A stretch of DNA of 64,000 nt from contig OZ220747.1 in the NCBI GenBank assembly GCA_965117015.1, forward strand, positions 1,054,001 through 1,118,000. The letters run 5' to 3'. The notes below the pieces were generated by a model. The model had not been told where the DNA came from. It ran no database searches and saw only the letters and a program-made list of their open reading frames with translations. The stretch is from Aldehydirespirator sp965117015. Its GTDB lineage: Bacteria > Actinomycetota > Acidimicrobiia > Acidimicrobiales > Aldehydirespiratoraceae. The translations under genes were made by a program, and so were the position numbers. Each line of letters begins with the position of its first letter. Position 1 is the first letter of the stretch. Positions 15,353 through 24,078 of the stretch are shown here, piece after piece.

Positions 15353-16405
15353 CTAAGGGTCGGGCCAGATGCCGGCTCCCGACTCCACCCGGTCGCGCAA
15401 CACCGCCGCCAGGCGGGCCCGGTGGTGGCGGGCGTCGCCGAACGACACGCTGTCGAGCTGGGCTCGCTTGAGGTATAGGTGCACGTCGGCCTCCCAGGTG
15501 AAGCCGATGCCGCCGTGGACCTGGAGTGCCGACTCGGCCACCCGCACCGCCGCGTCGCTGCACCAGATCTTGGCCACCGCCGCGGTCTCGGCCGCCTCGC
15601 GGCCGCCGGTCCCGAGCGCCCAGGCCGCGTGGTACACCGAGGAGCGCATCGCCTCCACATCCACCAGCATGTCGGCGCAACGGTGCTTGACCGCCTGGAA
15701 GCTGCCGATGGGCCGGCCGAACTGCTCGCGGACCTTGGCGTACTCCACGGCGAGGTTCATCACCGACTCGGCCGCGCCCAGCATCTCGGCCGAATGGAAG
15801 ACCGCGCCCCGGTCCAGGTGGGCGGCCACCTCACCGGCACCGCCCACCGTCACCGCTGTTGTACCGTCGAGGTCGATCCAGGCCAGCTCCCGGGTCTGGT
15901 CCATGGCCGGTTCGGGCCGCCGGGCCACCCCGGCCAGCTCCACTGCCACCAGCTCGCCACCGGCCGGCACCACCAGAACATCGGCCCTCGCCCCATAGAC
16001 GACCGGCTCGGTCCGGCCCGATACCGACCCGTCCCCGGCCCGCTGAAGCGGGGTGCGGGCCACGCAGGCGACCGTCTCTCCCGACAGCAGGCGGTCCCCC
16101 CACGAGCCGCCGGCCAGCGCCGCCAGCGCCGCCAGCTGCTGAAGCAGCGGCACCGGGGCCAGATGGGCGCCGGTCTGCTCGAGCAGCACAGCCGCCTCGA
16201 CTGTTCCCAGCCCGACCCCGCCGAGCGCCTCGGGCACTGCGATGCCGGTCCAGCCCTGGTCGACCATGGCCTGCCACAGCCCAGCATCGAACCCGCCTCG
16301 GTCGCAGGCCCCCCGCACCGCCGACATGTCGCAGCGGTCGTCCAGCAGAGCCTTGGCCGCGTCGCGCAACGCCAACTGATCGGCTGACAGATCGAAGTCC
16401 ACCAC
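15353..16405 (-). CDS. Acyl-CoA dehydrogenase ('GFTWE' subtype)
   Basis: A 350-residue flavoprotein. It carries EQFGRPIGSFQAVKHRCADM and the tail VHGGIGFTWEADVHLYLKRAQ. The subtype matches the FadE27/FadE29-like partner of two-subunit actinobacterial dehydrogenases. The chosen start is GTG at 16405 (GTG GTG GAC TTC); the frame is open to an ATG at 16441, which would add 12 unconserved residues and leave almost no space before the divergent gene. It is divergent from an acyl-CoA dehydrogenase of the complementary subtype, suggesting the two form a mixed complex. The A24 peptidase follows directly. Confidence 0.92.
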   Translation of the reverse strand: MVDFDLSADQLALRDAAKALLDDRCDMSAVRGACDRGGFDAGLWQAMVDQGWTGIAVPEALGGVGLGTVEAAVLLEQTGAHLAPVPLLQQLAALAALAGGSWGDRLLSGETVACVARTPLQRAGDGSVSGRTEPVVYGARADVLVVPAGGELVAVELAGVARRPEPAMDQTRELAWIDLDGTTAVTVGGAGEVAAHLDRGAVFHSAEMLGAAESVMNLAVEYAKVREQFGRPIGSFQAVKHRCADMLVDVEAMRSSVYHAAWALGTGGREAAETAAVAKIWCSDAAVRVAESALQVHGGIGFTWEADVHLYLKRAQLDSVSFGDARHHRARLAAVLRDRVESGAGIWPDP

Positions 16406-16464
16406 TCCGCATCGTAGGCAACTGAGCGTTCCTGGAAGCATCGTTGCGTGGTAGACCCGGACGT

Positions 16465-17649
16465 GTGGACCTGACGCCTACCGCTGAGCAGCGGGCGTTC
16501 CGGGCCGAGTGCCGGGCCTGGCTCGAGGCCAACCTGCCGTGGGACTACGGCACTGGCCTCCCGCCCCTGTTCGACGACCTGGCCGAAGAGGTGGAGTTCG
16601 GCCGCCGCTGGCAGCGCAGGCTGGCCGACGCCGGCTACGTCGGTGTCACCTGGCCCGCCGAATACGGTGGCCGGGGCGCCGACGCGGTGTTCAGCTTCAT
16701 CGTGCAGGAGGAGTTGGCCCGGGCCCGGGCCCCCGAGCTGGTGGGCCGCATAGGCGTCAACCTGGTGGGCCCGTGCCTGCTGGCCCACGGCACCCGTGAC
16801 CAACAGCAGCGCTGGCTGCCGGCCATCGTCGGTGCCGAGCAGCTGTTCTGCCAACTGTTCAGCGAGCCCGACGCGGGCAGCGACCTGGCCTCGCTGCGAA
16901 CCCGGGCCGAGCCAGCCGACGGCGGCTGGCACCTGCAGGGGCGCAAGGTGTGGACCTCCTACGCCCAGTTCGCCGACTGGGGCCTGTGCCTGGCCCGCAC
17001 CGACCCCGAGGCTTCCAAGCGGGCCGGGATCACCGTCTTCATGGTGGACATGCGGGCTCCCGGGGTGGAGGTGCGTCCGCTGCGCCAGATGACCGGCGAG
17101 TCCGACTTCAACGAAGTCGTCTTCGACGGCGTCTTCGTGGCCGGCGACCAGGTGATCGGCACGGTCGACGACGGCTGGAGCGTGGCCGGATCGGTCCTGG
17201 CCGGCGAGCGGGGCACCAACCCCCGGCAGCTCGTGATCCACGCGCAGCTCTTGGATGAGTTGGTGCATCTGGCCTCCCAGCGAGGTCTGGACGAGGAGCC
17301 CCGCACTGCTCAGGATCTGGCCCAGGCCTTCGTCGAGGTGCGGCTGTTCCAGCTCCAGAACTGGCGCACCCTGTCCAAGCAGGCTCACGGACGCCAGCCG
17401 GGGTCCGAGACGGCCACGGCCAAGCTCTACTGGAGTGAGATGAGCCAGCGCCTGCACGCCACTGCCATGCGCATCCTCGGCGACGCCGCCCCGCTGTGGC
17501 GCGACGCGCACGACAATCCCGCCGGCGGCCGCTGGCAGCGGTCGTGGCTCTACTACCGGGCCGCCTCGATCTTCGCGGGCACCAACGAGATCCAGCGCAA
17601 CGTCATCGGCGAGCGGACCCTGGGCCTCCCCCGAGAGCCCCGACGATGA
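16465..17649 (+). CDS. Acyl-CoA dehydrogenase ('GTNEIQRN' subtype)
   Basis: A 394-residue flavoprotein. CQLFSEPDAGSDLASLRTRA, KVWTSYAQFADWG, MTGESDFNEVVFDGVF and FAGTNEIQRNVIGERTLGLPRE are diagnostic. The start is taken as GTG 16465 (VDLTPTAEQRAFRAE), the usual family N-terminus; an upstream TTG at 16444 is possible. Only about 59 bases separate it from the oppositely oriented 'GFTWE' dehydrogenase. In steroid-degrading actinobacteria such pairs form alpha2beta2 enzymes acting on short steroid side chains. It is followed by an enoyl-CoA hydratase and a CaiB protein, so a beta-oxidation-like module is likely. Confidence 0.94.
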   Translation: MDLTPTAEQRAFRAECRAWLEANLPWDYGTGLPPLFDDLAEEVEFGRRWQRRLADAGYVGVTWPAEYGGRGADAVFSFIVQEELARARAPELVGRIGVNLVGPCLLAHGTRDQQQRWLPAIVGAEQLFCQLFSEPDAGSDLASLRTRAEPADGGWHLQGRKVWTSYAQFADWGLCLARTDPEASKRAGITVFMVDMRAPGVEVRPLRQMTGESDFNEVVFDGVFVAGDQVIGTVDDGWSVAGSVLAGERGTNPRQLVIHAQLLDELVHLASQRGLDEEPRTAQDLAQAFVEVRLFQLQNWRTLSKQAHGRQPGSETATAKLYWSEMSQRLHATAMRILGDAAPLWRDAHDNPAGGRWQRSWLYYRAASIFAGTNEIQRNVIGERTLGLPREPRR

Positions 17650-17654
17650 GCCCG

Positions 17655-17660
17655 TACACT
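17655..17660 (+). promoter_or_regulatory. Putative -10 box (TACACT) for leaderless transcript
   Basis: TACACT ends exactly 7 bases before the ATG at 17668, right after the stop of the preceding dehydrogenase. It could give the hydratase-CaiB pair its own promoter. Confidence 0.4.
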
Positions 17661-17667
17661 TGTTGAC

Positions 17668-18507
17668 ATGGCTGAGTTCTCGACCGTCGTCTACGAGGTC
17701 GAAGGCCATGTGGCCACCATCACCATGAACCGGCCCCAGGTGGCCAACGCCCAGGACACCCGGATGATCGACGAGATCGACGCCGCCTTCGACCTCGCCG
17801 ACGCCGACGACGAGGTGCGGGTGGTGGTGCTGGCCGCCAACGGCAAGCACTTCTCGGCCGGCCACGACCTCAAGGCGCTGGTGGGCGACGTGGAGCCCGA
17901 CAAGTGGCGACTCATGCGGGACACGCCTGAGGGCAAGTGGCACCACGAGAAAGTGATGTACTTCGACCGCTGCCTGAGGATCCGCGACTTCCGCAAGCCG
18001 ACCATCGCCGCGGTGCAGGGAAAGTGCGTGGCCGCGGGAGTGATGCTGGCCTGCATGGCCGACATCATCGTGGCCAGCGACGACGCTGCCTTCCAGAACC
18101 CGGTGCTGCGCATGACCGGCGCCGCGGTCGAGATCCTGGTCGAGCCGTGGGAGATGCCGGCTCGCAAGGCCAAGGAGTTCCTGCTGACCGCCGAGACCAT
18201 CAGCGCCACCGAGGCCGAGCAACTCGGGATGGTCAACCGGGTGGTCCCCCGCGACGAGCTCGCCTCCGCGGTGCGCGAGCTCGCCGGCAAGATCGCGCTG
18301 GTGCCACCGGCCACCGCGCAGGTGGTGAAGCGGTCGATCAACAAGACCCTTGACCTCCAGGGCCAGCGCGACGCCTGGGACTACCACTTCCAGGCCCACC
18401 ACTGGATGCACAACACCGCTACTGCCCTGGGTGCGCTGGAGCGGCGCATGCAGAGGGGCTCGATGAAGGAAGTCTTCGCCGAGCACCGCGACCCGCAACC
18501 CCGGTGA
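17668..18507 (+). CDS. Enoyl-CoA hydratase/isomerase family protein
   Basis: A 279-residue crotonase-fold protein. ITMNRPQVANAQ, the oxyanion-hole segment NGKHFSAGHDLKAL and KPTIAAVQGKCVAAG are typical. The two Glu residues of classical hydratases are not clearly present at their usual positions: the second oxyanion region continues VMLACMADIIVAS and then FQNPVLRMTGAAVEI, so this may be a different crotonase reaction such as isomerisation or hydrolysis. The last about 30 residues (from ERRMQRGSMKEV) form a charged tail. It overlaps the following CaiB start by 4 bases (GTGA), so the two are translationally coupled. Confidence 0.9.
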   Translation: MAEFSTVVYEVEGHVATITMNRPQVANAQDTRMIDEIDAAFDLADADDEVRVVVLAANGKHFSAGHDLKALVGDVEPDKWRLMRDTPEGKWHHEKVMYFDRCLRIRDFRKPTIAAVQGKCVAAGVMLACMADIIVASDDAAFQNPVLRMTGAAVEILVEPWEMPARKAKEFLLTAETISATEAEQLGMVNRVVPRDELASAVRELAGKIALVPPATAQVVKRSINKTLDLQGQRDAWDYHFQAHHWMHNTATALGALERRMQRGSMKEVFAEHRDPQPR

Positions 18508-19706
18508 GACAGCCCCTGGCCGGGATCAGGGTGCTCGATCTAGGCACCCGGATAGCGGCGCCGTTCTGCGCCGGAGTCCTGGGTGAGCAGGGCGCGGAGG
18601 TCATCAAGGTCGAGGACCCCGGCCGGGGTGATCCGACCCGCATCAACGGTCCCTTCGCCACCGACGACACAGGCAACCGCTACTCGCTGTACTGGTCGGT
18701 GGAGGGCCGGGGACGCAAGTCGGTGACCATCAACCTGCGCGACCCCCAGGGCCAGGACATGTTCCGGCGCCTGGCCTCGGTGTGCGACGTGGTGTGCGAG
18801 AACTTCCGTCCCGGCACCCTCGAGCGCTGGAACATCGACCCGTCCCAGCTCGACCCCCGCCTGGTCACGGCCCGCATAAGCCTGTTCGGCCAGGACGGCC
18901 CCAAGTCGCTGTACAACGGCTTCGACCACAACGCCGTCGCGTTCGCCGGGCTGACGCACCTCACCGGGCACGCCGACGGACCCCCGGCTCGGCCGGGCCT
19001 TCCCGTCTCCGACTACCTGACCGCGGTGTTCGCCGCCCAGGCCGTGACCAGCCTGCTGTACGAGCGCGACGCCAGGGGCACCGGCACCGGCGGTGTGGTC
19101 GACGCCTACCTGTACGGCTCGGTGCTGCGGATCATGGAATGGACGATCGCGGCCTACGACCGGTTGGGCGAGGTGCGCCAGCGCACCGGCAACCGATCCG
19201 AGCGCGCCGCGCCCCTCGACAACTACCGGAGCCGGGACGGCCGGTACGTGTGCATCGTGGCTGTGCGCCAGCCGGTGTTCGAACGCCTGTGCGAGGCGAT
19301 GGGCCGGCCCGAGCTGTCGACCGACGAGCGCTTCCGATCCTCAGGCACGCGCGGCCGCGACCGGGACGAGGTCAACCGGATCGTGGCCGCATGGGCGGCC
19401 GGACTGGACGCGGCCACCATCGAGGAGCGCTGCCTGCGCCACAGCGTGCCGGTCGGAATCGTCTACGACGTGGCCGACATGGCCGCCGACGAGCATGTGC
19501 GAGCCCGGGGTGACCTCTGCACCGTCGACGACCCGGTCATCGGCCCGGTGCGCCAGCAGGCCCCCTTCCCCCGCTTCGAGGACGGCCCGCCTCCGGTCCC
19601 AGCCGGTGCGCCGCGGCTGGGTGAACACACCGACGAGGTGCTCACAAACCTGCTGGGACTCTCGGGAGCCGAGATCGCCTCCCTGCGAGACGGCGACGTG
19701 ATCTGA
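18504..19706 (+). CDS. CaiB/BaiF CoA transferase, paralogue 1 (catalytic Asp present)
   Basis: A 400-residue class III CoA transferase starting with GTG inside the hydratase stop. It opens PLAGIRVLDLGTRIAAPFC and contains GEQGAEVIKVEDP. The catalytic Asp is at residue 170 (LPVSDYLTAVF; codon GAC at 19011-19013). It is closely similar, without gaps over at least the first 175 residues, to the CaiB at 21598, and the two flank the permease gene. Its partner is the coupled enoyl-CoA hydratase, so it probably charges or discharges a CoA ester in that pathway. Confidence 0.94.
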   Translation: MRQPLAGIRVLDLGTRIAAPFCAGVLGEQGAEVIKVEDPGRGDPTRINGPFATDDTGNRYSLYWSVEGRGRKSVTINLRDPQGQDMFRRLASVCDVVCENFRPGTLERWNIDPSQLDPRLVTARISLFGQDGPKSLYNGFDHNAVAFAGLTHLTGHADGPPARPGLPVSDYLTAVFAAQAVTSLLYERDARGTGTGGVVDAYLYGSVLRIMEWTIAAYDRLGEVRQRTGNRSERAAPLDNYRSRDGRYVCIVAVRQPVFERLCEAMGRPELSTDERFRSSGTRGRDRDEVNRIVAAWAAGLDAATIEERCLRHSVPVGIVYDVADMAADEHVRARGDLCTVDDPVIGPVRQQAPFPRFEDGPPPVPAGAPRLGEHTDEVLTNLLGLSGAEIASLRDGDVI

Positions 19707-19734
19707 GCTCTCCGACGAAGAGGGGTTCGACCCG

Positions 19735-21498
19735 CTAGCGCGATCCTCTGACGTGCACGGTCACCACGTCGAGGCCGTGGTACTTCTGGTGCTGGACCGA
19801 GGCCGCGTAGTGGCGCAGCAACCGTAGGGAGATCTCGCCCTCCTCGATTCCCTGGCCTCCCTCGGCCTCCTCGCTCAGGTACGCCAGCCGGTCCTCCAGG
19901 TTCTCCTCGTCGAACACGGCCAGGAACTCCAACTCGACCCGACCGTCGGCGGGGCGCGCGATCACTATGAAGCGGGGCGGTCCCTCGCCGGGCGCGGGCC
20001 CGCGCGGGTGGATCAGGCTGATGAGCGTCTCCTCGCCGGCCGAACGCAGTCGCTGGGTGGAAGCCTGGTTCCAACCCAGCCGGGAGGCGATGTCGCACAG
20101 GAACCGGTCGATCTCGGGGAGCGACGAGACGCTGAGATCGACCTCGAGCCGGGTCTGGCGCACCGGGTTGGTGGCCTCGATGAACAGCGTCAGCAGGACC
20201 GCGGTTCCGGCTCCCATGACCACGCCGTTGTCCAGCAGCGGGGACCATGTCCCGCCGAGCAGGTCGGCGAATATGGTCTGCTGCTCCAGGCCGGCGCCCA
20301 CCGCGAAGGCGACCGACACGATGGCGGCCTTCTGGGCGTCGAGGCCGTCCTTGACCGCGGTTCGCATGCCACTCACGAACAGGGTGCCGATGGCCACCAG
20401 GATGTAGGCCCCCATGACGGGACTGGGGATCGAGACCAGGACGGCGGCGAGCTTCGGGAACAGGGCCACCAGGGCGAGGACCGCTCCCATCACGTAGCCG
20501 ACCCGGCGTGCGGCGACCGATGTGAAGGTGATCAGCATCACGCTGCGAGACGAGTAGGCGGTGGTCGGCGGCGTGCCGACGAACCCCGAGAGCAGGATGC
20601 CCAGCCCGTTCGTGTTGAGCGCGCCCTGCACGAGCCGGAAGTCGGTGACCCTGGGCTTGCGGGTCGAGGCCTGCTGAACGGCGACGCTGTCCCCCATGTT
20701 CTTGACACCGCCCACGAGGGTCACCACGACGAACGCCGGTAGCAGCGTCCAGAAGTCCGCTCCGAGAGTCAGGTCCAGCCCGGGGAACCCGCCGGTGGGG
20801 ATCCCGGCCCACGCGGCGTCGATCACCGGCTGGAGTTCATAGGCGCCGAGCATGGCGGCGGTGACACAGCCGGCGAACAGGGCCAGCAGCGGCGACCAGG
20901 GTTTCAGGATCCGGGGCGCACGCAGGGCCAGCACCGCGGTCACGGCCATGGTCACGAAGGCGATGAAGGGCCCCCACGTCGGATCCGCACCCTCGGGAAC
21001 CTCCCGGATCCGTTCGAGCGCGATCGGCAGGACCGACACCGCGATCAGCATGAGCACGGTGCCGGAGACGGCCGGGGTGATGATCCGGCGCAGCAGCGGC
21101 AGCCAGAAGGCGAGCATGAGGTAGAAGAGGGAGGCGGCCACCGTGAGGCTGGCCAGCAGGGCTGGTCCGCCCGCCTCCAGCGCCAGCACGGCCACGGCCA
21201 CGAAGTTGGTGGTTGGGCCCATGAACAGGATGTGGCCCGCTCCGAGCCGCCAGACCCGGCTGGCCTGAAGCGCGATGAGGGCCCCGGAGATGATCAGGGC
21301 GGCGAACACGGCCCAAGTCAGGTAGTCGTCATCCTGGCCGCCCGATCGGGCGGTGACGGCGACGATCACCACGATCGAGGTCAGGATCATCATGACGCCC
21401 TGAAGGCCTACGCCCAGCAGCAGCAGTGGCGGGCACCGATCGTCCGGCTCGTAGCGGATCCCCGAGCTGTTGGCGATCCCGTTGTCGGCGGACGTCAT
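19735..21498 (-). CDS. NCS2-type purine/uracil permease with C-terminal RsbW-like domain
   Basis: A 587-residue protein. Residues about 20-450 are a polytopic nucleobase-cation symporter-2 transporter: GAGHILFMGPTTNF, the TM8 region GGVKNMGDSVAVQQ, and TPPTTAYSSRSVMLITFTSVA followed by FPKLAAVLVSIPSPVMG. Residues about 455-587 are not part of that family. The tail has the plan of RsbW/SpoIIAB GHKL kinases (EIDRFLCDIASRLGW, then RLRSAGEETLISLI, then DVVTVHV), but the N-box Asn and the glycine-rich ATP lid are missing, so it is probably not an active kinase. It is convergent with one CaiB paralogue and divergent from the other. Substrate unproven. Confidence 0.85.
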   Translation of the reverse strand: MTSADNGIANSSGIRYEPDDRCPPLLLLGVGLQGVMMILTSIVVIVAVTARSGGQDDDYLTWAVFAALIISGALIALQASRVWRLGAGHILFMGPTTNFVAVAVLALEAGGPALLASLTVAASLFYLMLAFWLPLLRRIITPAVSGTVLMLIAVSVLPIALERIREVPEGADPTWGPFIAFVTMAVTAVLALRAPRILKPWSPLLALFAGCVTAAMLGAYELQPVIDAAWAGIPTGGFPGLDLTLGADFWTLLPAFVVVTLVGGVKNMGDSVAVQQASTRKPRVTDFRLVQGALNTNGLGILLSGFVGTPPTTAYSSRSVMLITFTSVAARRVGYVMGAVLALVALFPKLAAVLVSIPSPVMGAYILVAIGTLFVSGMRTAVKDGLDAQKAAIVSVAFAVGAGLEQQTIFADLLGGTWSPLLDNGVVMGAGTAVLLTLFIEATNPVRQTRLEVDLSVSSLPEIDRFLCDIASRLGWNQASTQRLRSAGEETLISLIHPRGPAPGEGPPRFIVIARPADGRVELEFLAVFDEENLEDRLAYLSEEAEGGQGIEEGEISLRLLRHYAASVQHQKYHGLDVVTVHVRGSR

Positions 21499-21597
21499 GG
21501 TCAGGGTCTGCGGGCTAGTCGTATACTCGCAGGCCGTGATTGTAGTAGCTCGTTGTAGTTACGAAGTCCTCCTGGCTTCGGGGTAGCGGAGGGCACA
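21499..21597. promoter_or_regulatory. Divergent promoter region, permease / CaiB paralogue 2
   Basis: These 99 bases separate two divergent genes. GTATAC at 21521-21526, within TATACT, is the best -10-like sequence. TTGTAGT occurs twice as a direct repeat (TTGTAGTAGCTCGTTGTAGT, from about 21540), and GGAGG lies 5 bases before the CaiB ATG. No clear -35 is visible. Confidence 0.35.
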
Positions 21598-22800
21598 ATG
21601 AGGCGCCCCCTGGAGGGCCTGCGGGTGATCGACCTGGGATCCCGGGTCTCGGCTCCGTTCTGCTCCGCGATACTAGGCGAGCAGGGCGCCGAGGTCATCA
21701 AGATCGAGGAGCCTGTCCGGGGCGACCGGCTGCGCGAGTTGGGTCCCTACGCCCACGACGACGACGGTGAGCCTTACTCGCTGTACTGGTCGGTGGAGGG
21801 CCGGGGCCGCAAGTCGGTGACCATCGACTTGCGCCGCCCGCAGGGCCAGGAACTGCTGCGCTGTTTGGCCGACTCCAGCGACGTTGTGGTCGAGAGCTTC
21901 CGCCCCGGCACCCTCGAACGCTGGAACATCGACCCGTCCCGGCTCTCGCCGCATCTGGTGACGGCCCGCTTCAGCCTGTTCGGCCAGGACGGCCCGAAGT
22001 CGCTGGTGGTGGGCCTCAACGGCAGCGCGCTGGCCTTCAGCGGGCTGATGCACCTCACCGGCGATCCCGACCGGGCGCCAGCGAGGCCGGGAGTGAACAT
22101 CGCCGGCTACCTGAGCGGCGTGTTCGCGGCGCAAGCGGTCACCAGCCTGCTGTACGAACGCGACGCCCGCGGCACCGGAACCGGCGGAGTCATCGACGTG
22201 TTCATGTACGGCTCGATACTGCGGATCATGGAGTGGACGATCGCCGCACACGACCGGCTGGGCATGGTCCGCAACCGCTCTGGCGACAGCCTCGACATAG
22301 CCGCGCCGGTTGGCAACTACACGAGCCGCGACGGGCGCTACGTGTACCTCGTCGGCGGCAGCCAGGTCTTCTTCGAACGGCTGTGCCGGGCGATGGACCG
22401 GCCCGATCTGGCCGTCGATGAGCGCTTCGCCAACGCCGCCGCCCGGGCCGACAACCGGACCGAGATCAACGCGATAGTGGCCCAATGGGTCTCGGAGTTG
22501 GACGCCGACGTGGCCGAGGCTCGCCTGATTGCCTGCGACGTGCCCGCCGGCAAGATCTACGACGTGGCCGACTTCGCCTCCGACGAACACGTCCAAGCCA
22601 GGGGCGACATCTGCACGGTGCAGGACCCGGTCATCGGGCCGGTCCGCCAGCAGGCGCCCTTCCCCCGCATGGTCGGTGAGACACCTGCAGCGCCCTCAGG
22701 TGCGCCCCGCCTCGGCGAGCACACCGACGAGGTGCTGGCGAGTGTGGTCGGCCTGTCCGCCACCGAACTGGACGCCTTCCGAGCCGACGGCATCATCTGA
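21598..22800 (+). CDS. CaiB/BaiF-like protein, paralogue 2 (catalytic Asp replaced by Gly)
   Basis: A 400-residue protein of the class III CoA transferase fold, a close paralogue of the protein at 18504 (PLEGLRVIDLGSRVSAPFC, SLYWSVEGRGRKSVTIDLR, FRPGTLERWNIDPSRL). At residue 170 it reads NIAGYLSGVF where paralogue 1 has VSDYLTAVF. The codon is GGC at 22105-22107, so the Asp that forms the covalent intermediate is absent. It may be an inactive partner of a heteromeric transferase, may catalyse another CoA reaction, or may only bind CoA esters. GGAGG precedes the ATG. It is convergent with the thiolase. Confidence 0.9.
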   Translation: MRRPLEGLRVIDLGSRVSAPFCSAILGEQGAEVIKIEEPVRGDRLRELGPYAHDDDGEPYSLYWSVEGRGRKSVTIDLRRPQGQELLRCLADSSDVVVESFRPGTLERWNIDPSRLSPHLVTARFSLFGQDGPKSLVVGLNGSALAFSGLMHLTGDPDRAPARPGVNIAGYLSGVFAAQAVTSLLYERDARGTGTGGVIDVFMYGSILRIMEWTIAAHDRLGMVRNRSGDSLDIAAPVGNYTSRDGRYVYLVGGSQVFFERLCRAMDRPDLAVDERFANAAARADNRTEINAIVAQWVSELDADVAEARLIACDVPAGKIYDVADFASDEHVQARGDICTVQDPVIGPVRQQAPFPRMVGETPAAPSGAPRLGEHTDEVLASVVGLSATELDAFRADGII

Positions 22801-22841
22801 TCCCCGGCACTCCTTCAGCCGGCAGCGGAGGCCCGGGTCGT

Positions 22842-24017
22842 TCAGTTGAAGCGTTCGATGAGGGTGCCGGTTCCCAGGCCTCCGCCGCAGCACATCGACA
22901 CCAGGCCGTAGTCGCCATCTGTGCGCTCCAGCTCGTGGACCGCCTTGGTGGTGAGGATGCAGCCGGTGCCCCCCAGAGGGTGGCCCAGCGCGATGGCCCC
23001 ACCGTTGGGGTTGGCCCTGGCCGGATCGGCGCCGACGGTGCGCTGCCAGGCGATCACCACCGACGCGAAGGCCTCGTTGACCTCGAACACGTCGACGTCG
23101 TCGATGGTGATCCCCTCGCGCTCCAGCACCCGCTCGGTAGCCGGTATGGGGCCCTCCAGCATCAGCACCGGGTCGCAGCCCACCAGCGCGGTCTGGGCCA
23201 CGCGGGCCATCGGCCTGAGTCCTAGCTCAGCCGCCTTGTCCGCCGACATGAGCAGCACCGCGGCGGCGCCGTCGGCGATCTGCGACGACGTGCCCGCAGT
23301 GTGGATGCCGTCGTCGCGGGCTACCGGCTTGAGCGCGGCCAGCGCCTCCAGGCTGGTGTCGCGGGGCACCTCGTCGCGGGAGAACTCAACCGTCTCGCCG
23401 GTCTTGCGGCCGTCCTCGTCCACCAGCACCGCATCTATGGGCACGATCTGGGTCTCGAAGCGGCCCTCCTGCTGGGCGGTGGCTGCCCGCAACTGCGACT
23501 CCAGTCCGAGGTCGTCGGTGTCCTGGCGCGATATCCCGTAGGCGGTGGCGATGCGCTCGGCGCCCTCGAACTGGCTGGTGAACTCGTAGTGCTGGAAGTA
23601 GCTGCGCGACACCGGCTTGCCGGGACCGTTCATCACGTTGGCCGCCAGGGGCACCATCGACATCGACTCCACGCCGCAGGCCAGCACCGTGTCCTCCGCG
23701 CCCGAGGCGATCAGGCTGTAGGCCAGGTTCACGGCGTGCTGGGACGAGCCGCACTGGGAATCGACCGTGGAGCAGGCGGTGGCCTGGTCGCCGCCGTGGG
23801 ACAGCCAGGCGGTGCGGGTGATGTTCATGCCTTGGGCGCCGACCTGGTCGATGCAGCCGCCGACCACCTGGTCGACGTCGCCGCTGGTGACCCCGGCCCG
23901 GCTCAGGCACTCCATCTGCACCGGTCCGAGGATGTCGGCCGGGTGGGTGTGGGCCAGCGTTCCGTTGCGCTTTCCTACCGCTGAGCGGACTGCCTCTACG
24001 ATCACTACGTCGGTCAT
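22842..24017 (-). CDS. Thiolase / acetyl-CoA acetyltransferase
   Basis: A 391-residue degradative thiolase, which cleaves 3-ketoacyl-CoA with CoA or runs the reverse condensation. The nucleophile is Cys89 in STVDSQCGSSQHAV, the His is about residue 346 in PNGGAIALGHPLGGTG, and the acid/base Cys is about 376 in MCCGGGLGTG. NEAF is conserved. All catalytic residues are present, so it should be active. It is the terminal step expected for the nearby dehydrogenase and hydratase genes. It is transcribed on the minus strand, downstream of repeat A copy 2, and convergent with CaiB paralogue 2. Confidence 0.95.
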   Translation of the reverse strand: MTDVVIVEAVRSAVGKRNGTLAHTHPADILGPVQMECLSRAGVTSGDVDQVVGGCIDQVGAQGMNITRTAWLSHGGDQATACSTVDSQCGSSQHAVNLAYSLIASGAEDTVLACGVESMSMVPLAANVMNGPGKPVSRSYFQHYEFTSQFEGAERIATAYGISRQDTDDLGLESQLRAATAQQEGRFETQIVPIDAVLVDEDGRKTGETVEFSRDEVPRDTSLEALAALKPVARDDGIHTAGTSSQIADGAAAVLLMSADKAAELGLRPMARVAQTALVGCDPVLMLEGPIPATERVLEREGITIDDVDVFEVNEAFASVVIAWQRTVGADPARANPNGGAIALGHPLGGTGCILTTKAVHELERTDGDYGLVSMCCGGGLGTGTLIERFN

Positions 24018-24078
24018 CGCTTGTCCTTTCTGGCGCTCGTGGGCCAGCCTACGTGCTCTCGTTTGCTCGTGGTTCCGC

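Noticed and set aside
16406..16441. Longer N-terminus of the minus-strand acyl-CoA dehydrogenase from ATG 16441
   Set aside because: The 12 added residues are unlike the family and leave no space for a divergent promoter; GTG 16405 is preferred.
15850..18498. 882-residue minus-strand frame
   Set aside because: Spans two plus-strand genes and part of a third with no recognisable domain; it is a shadow of them.
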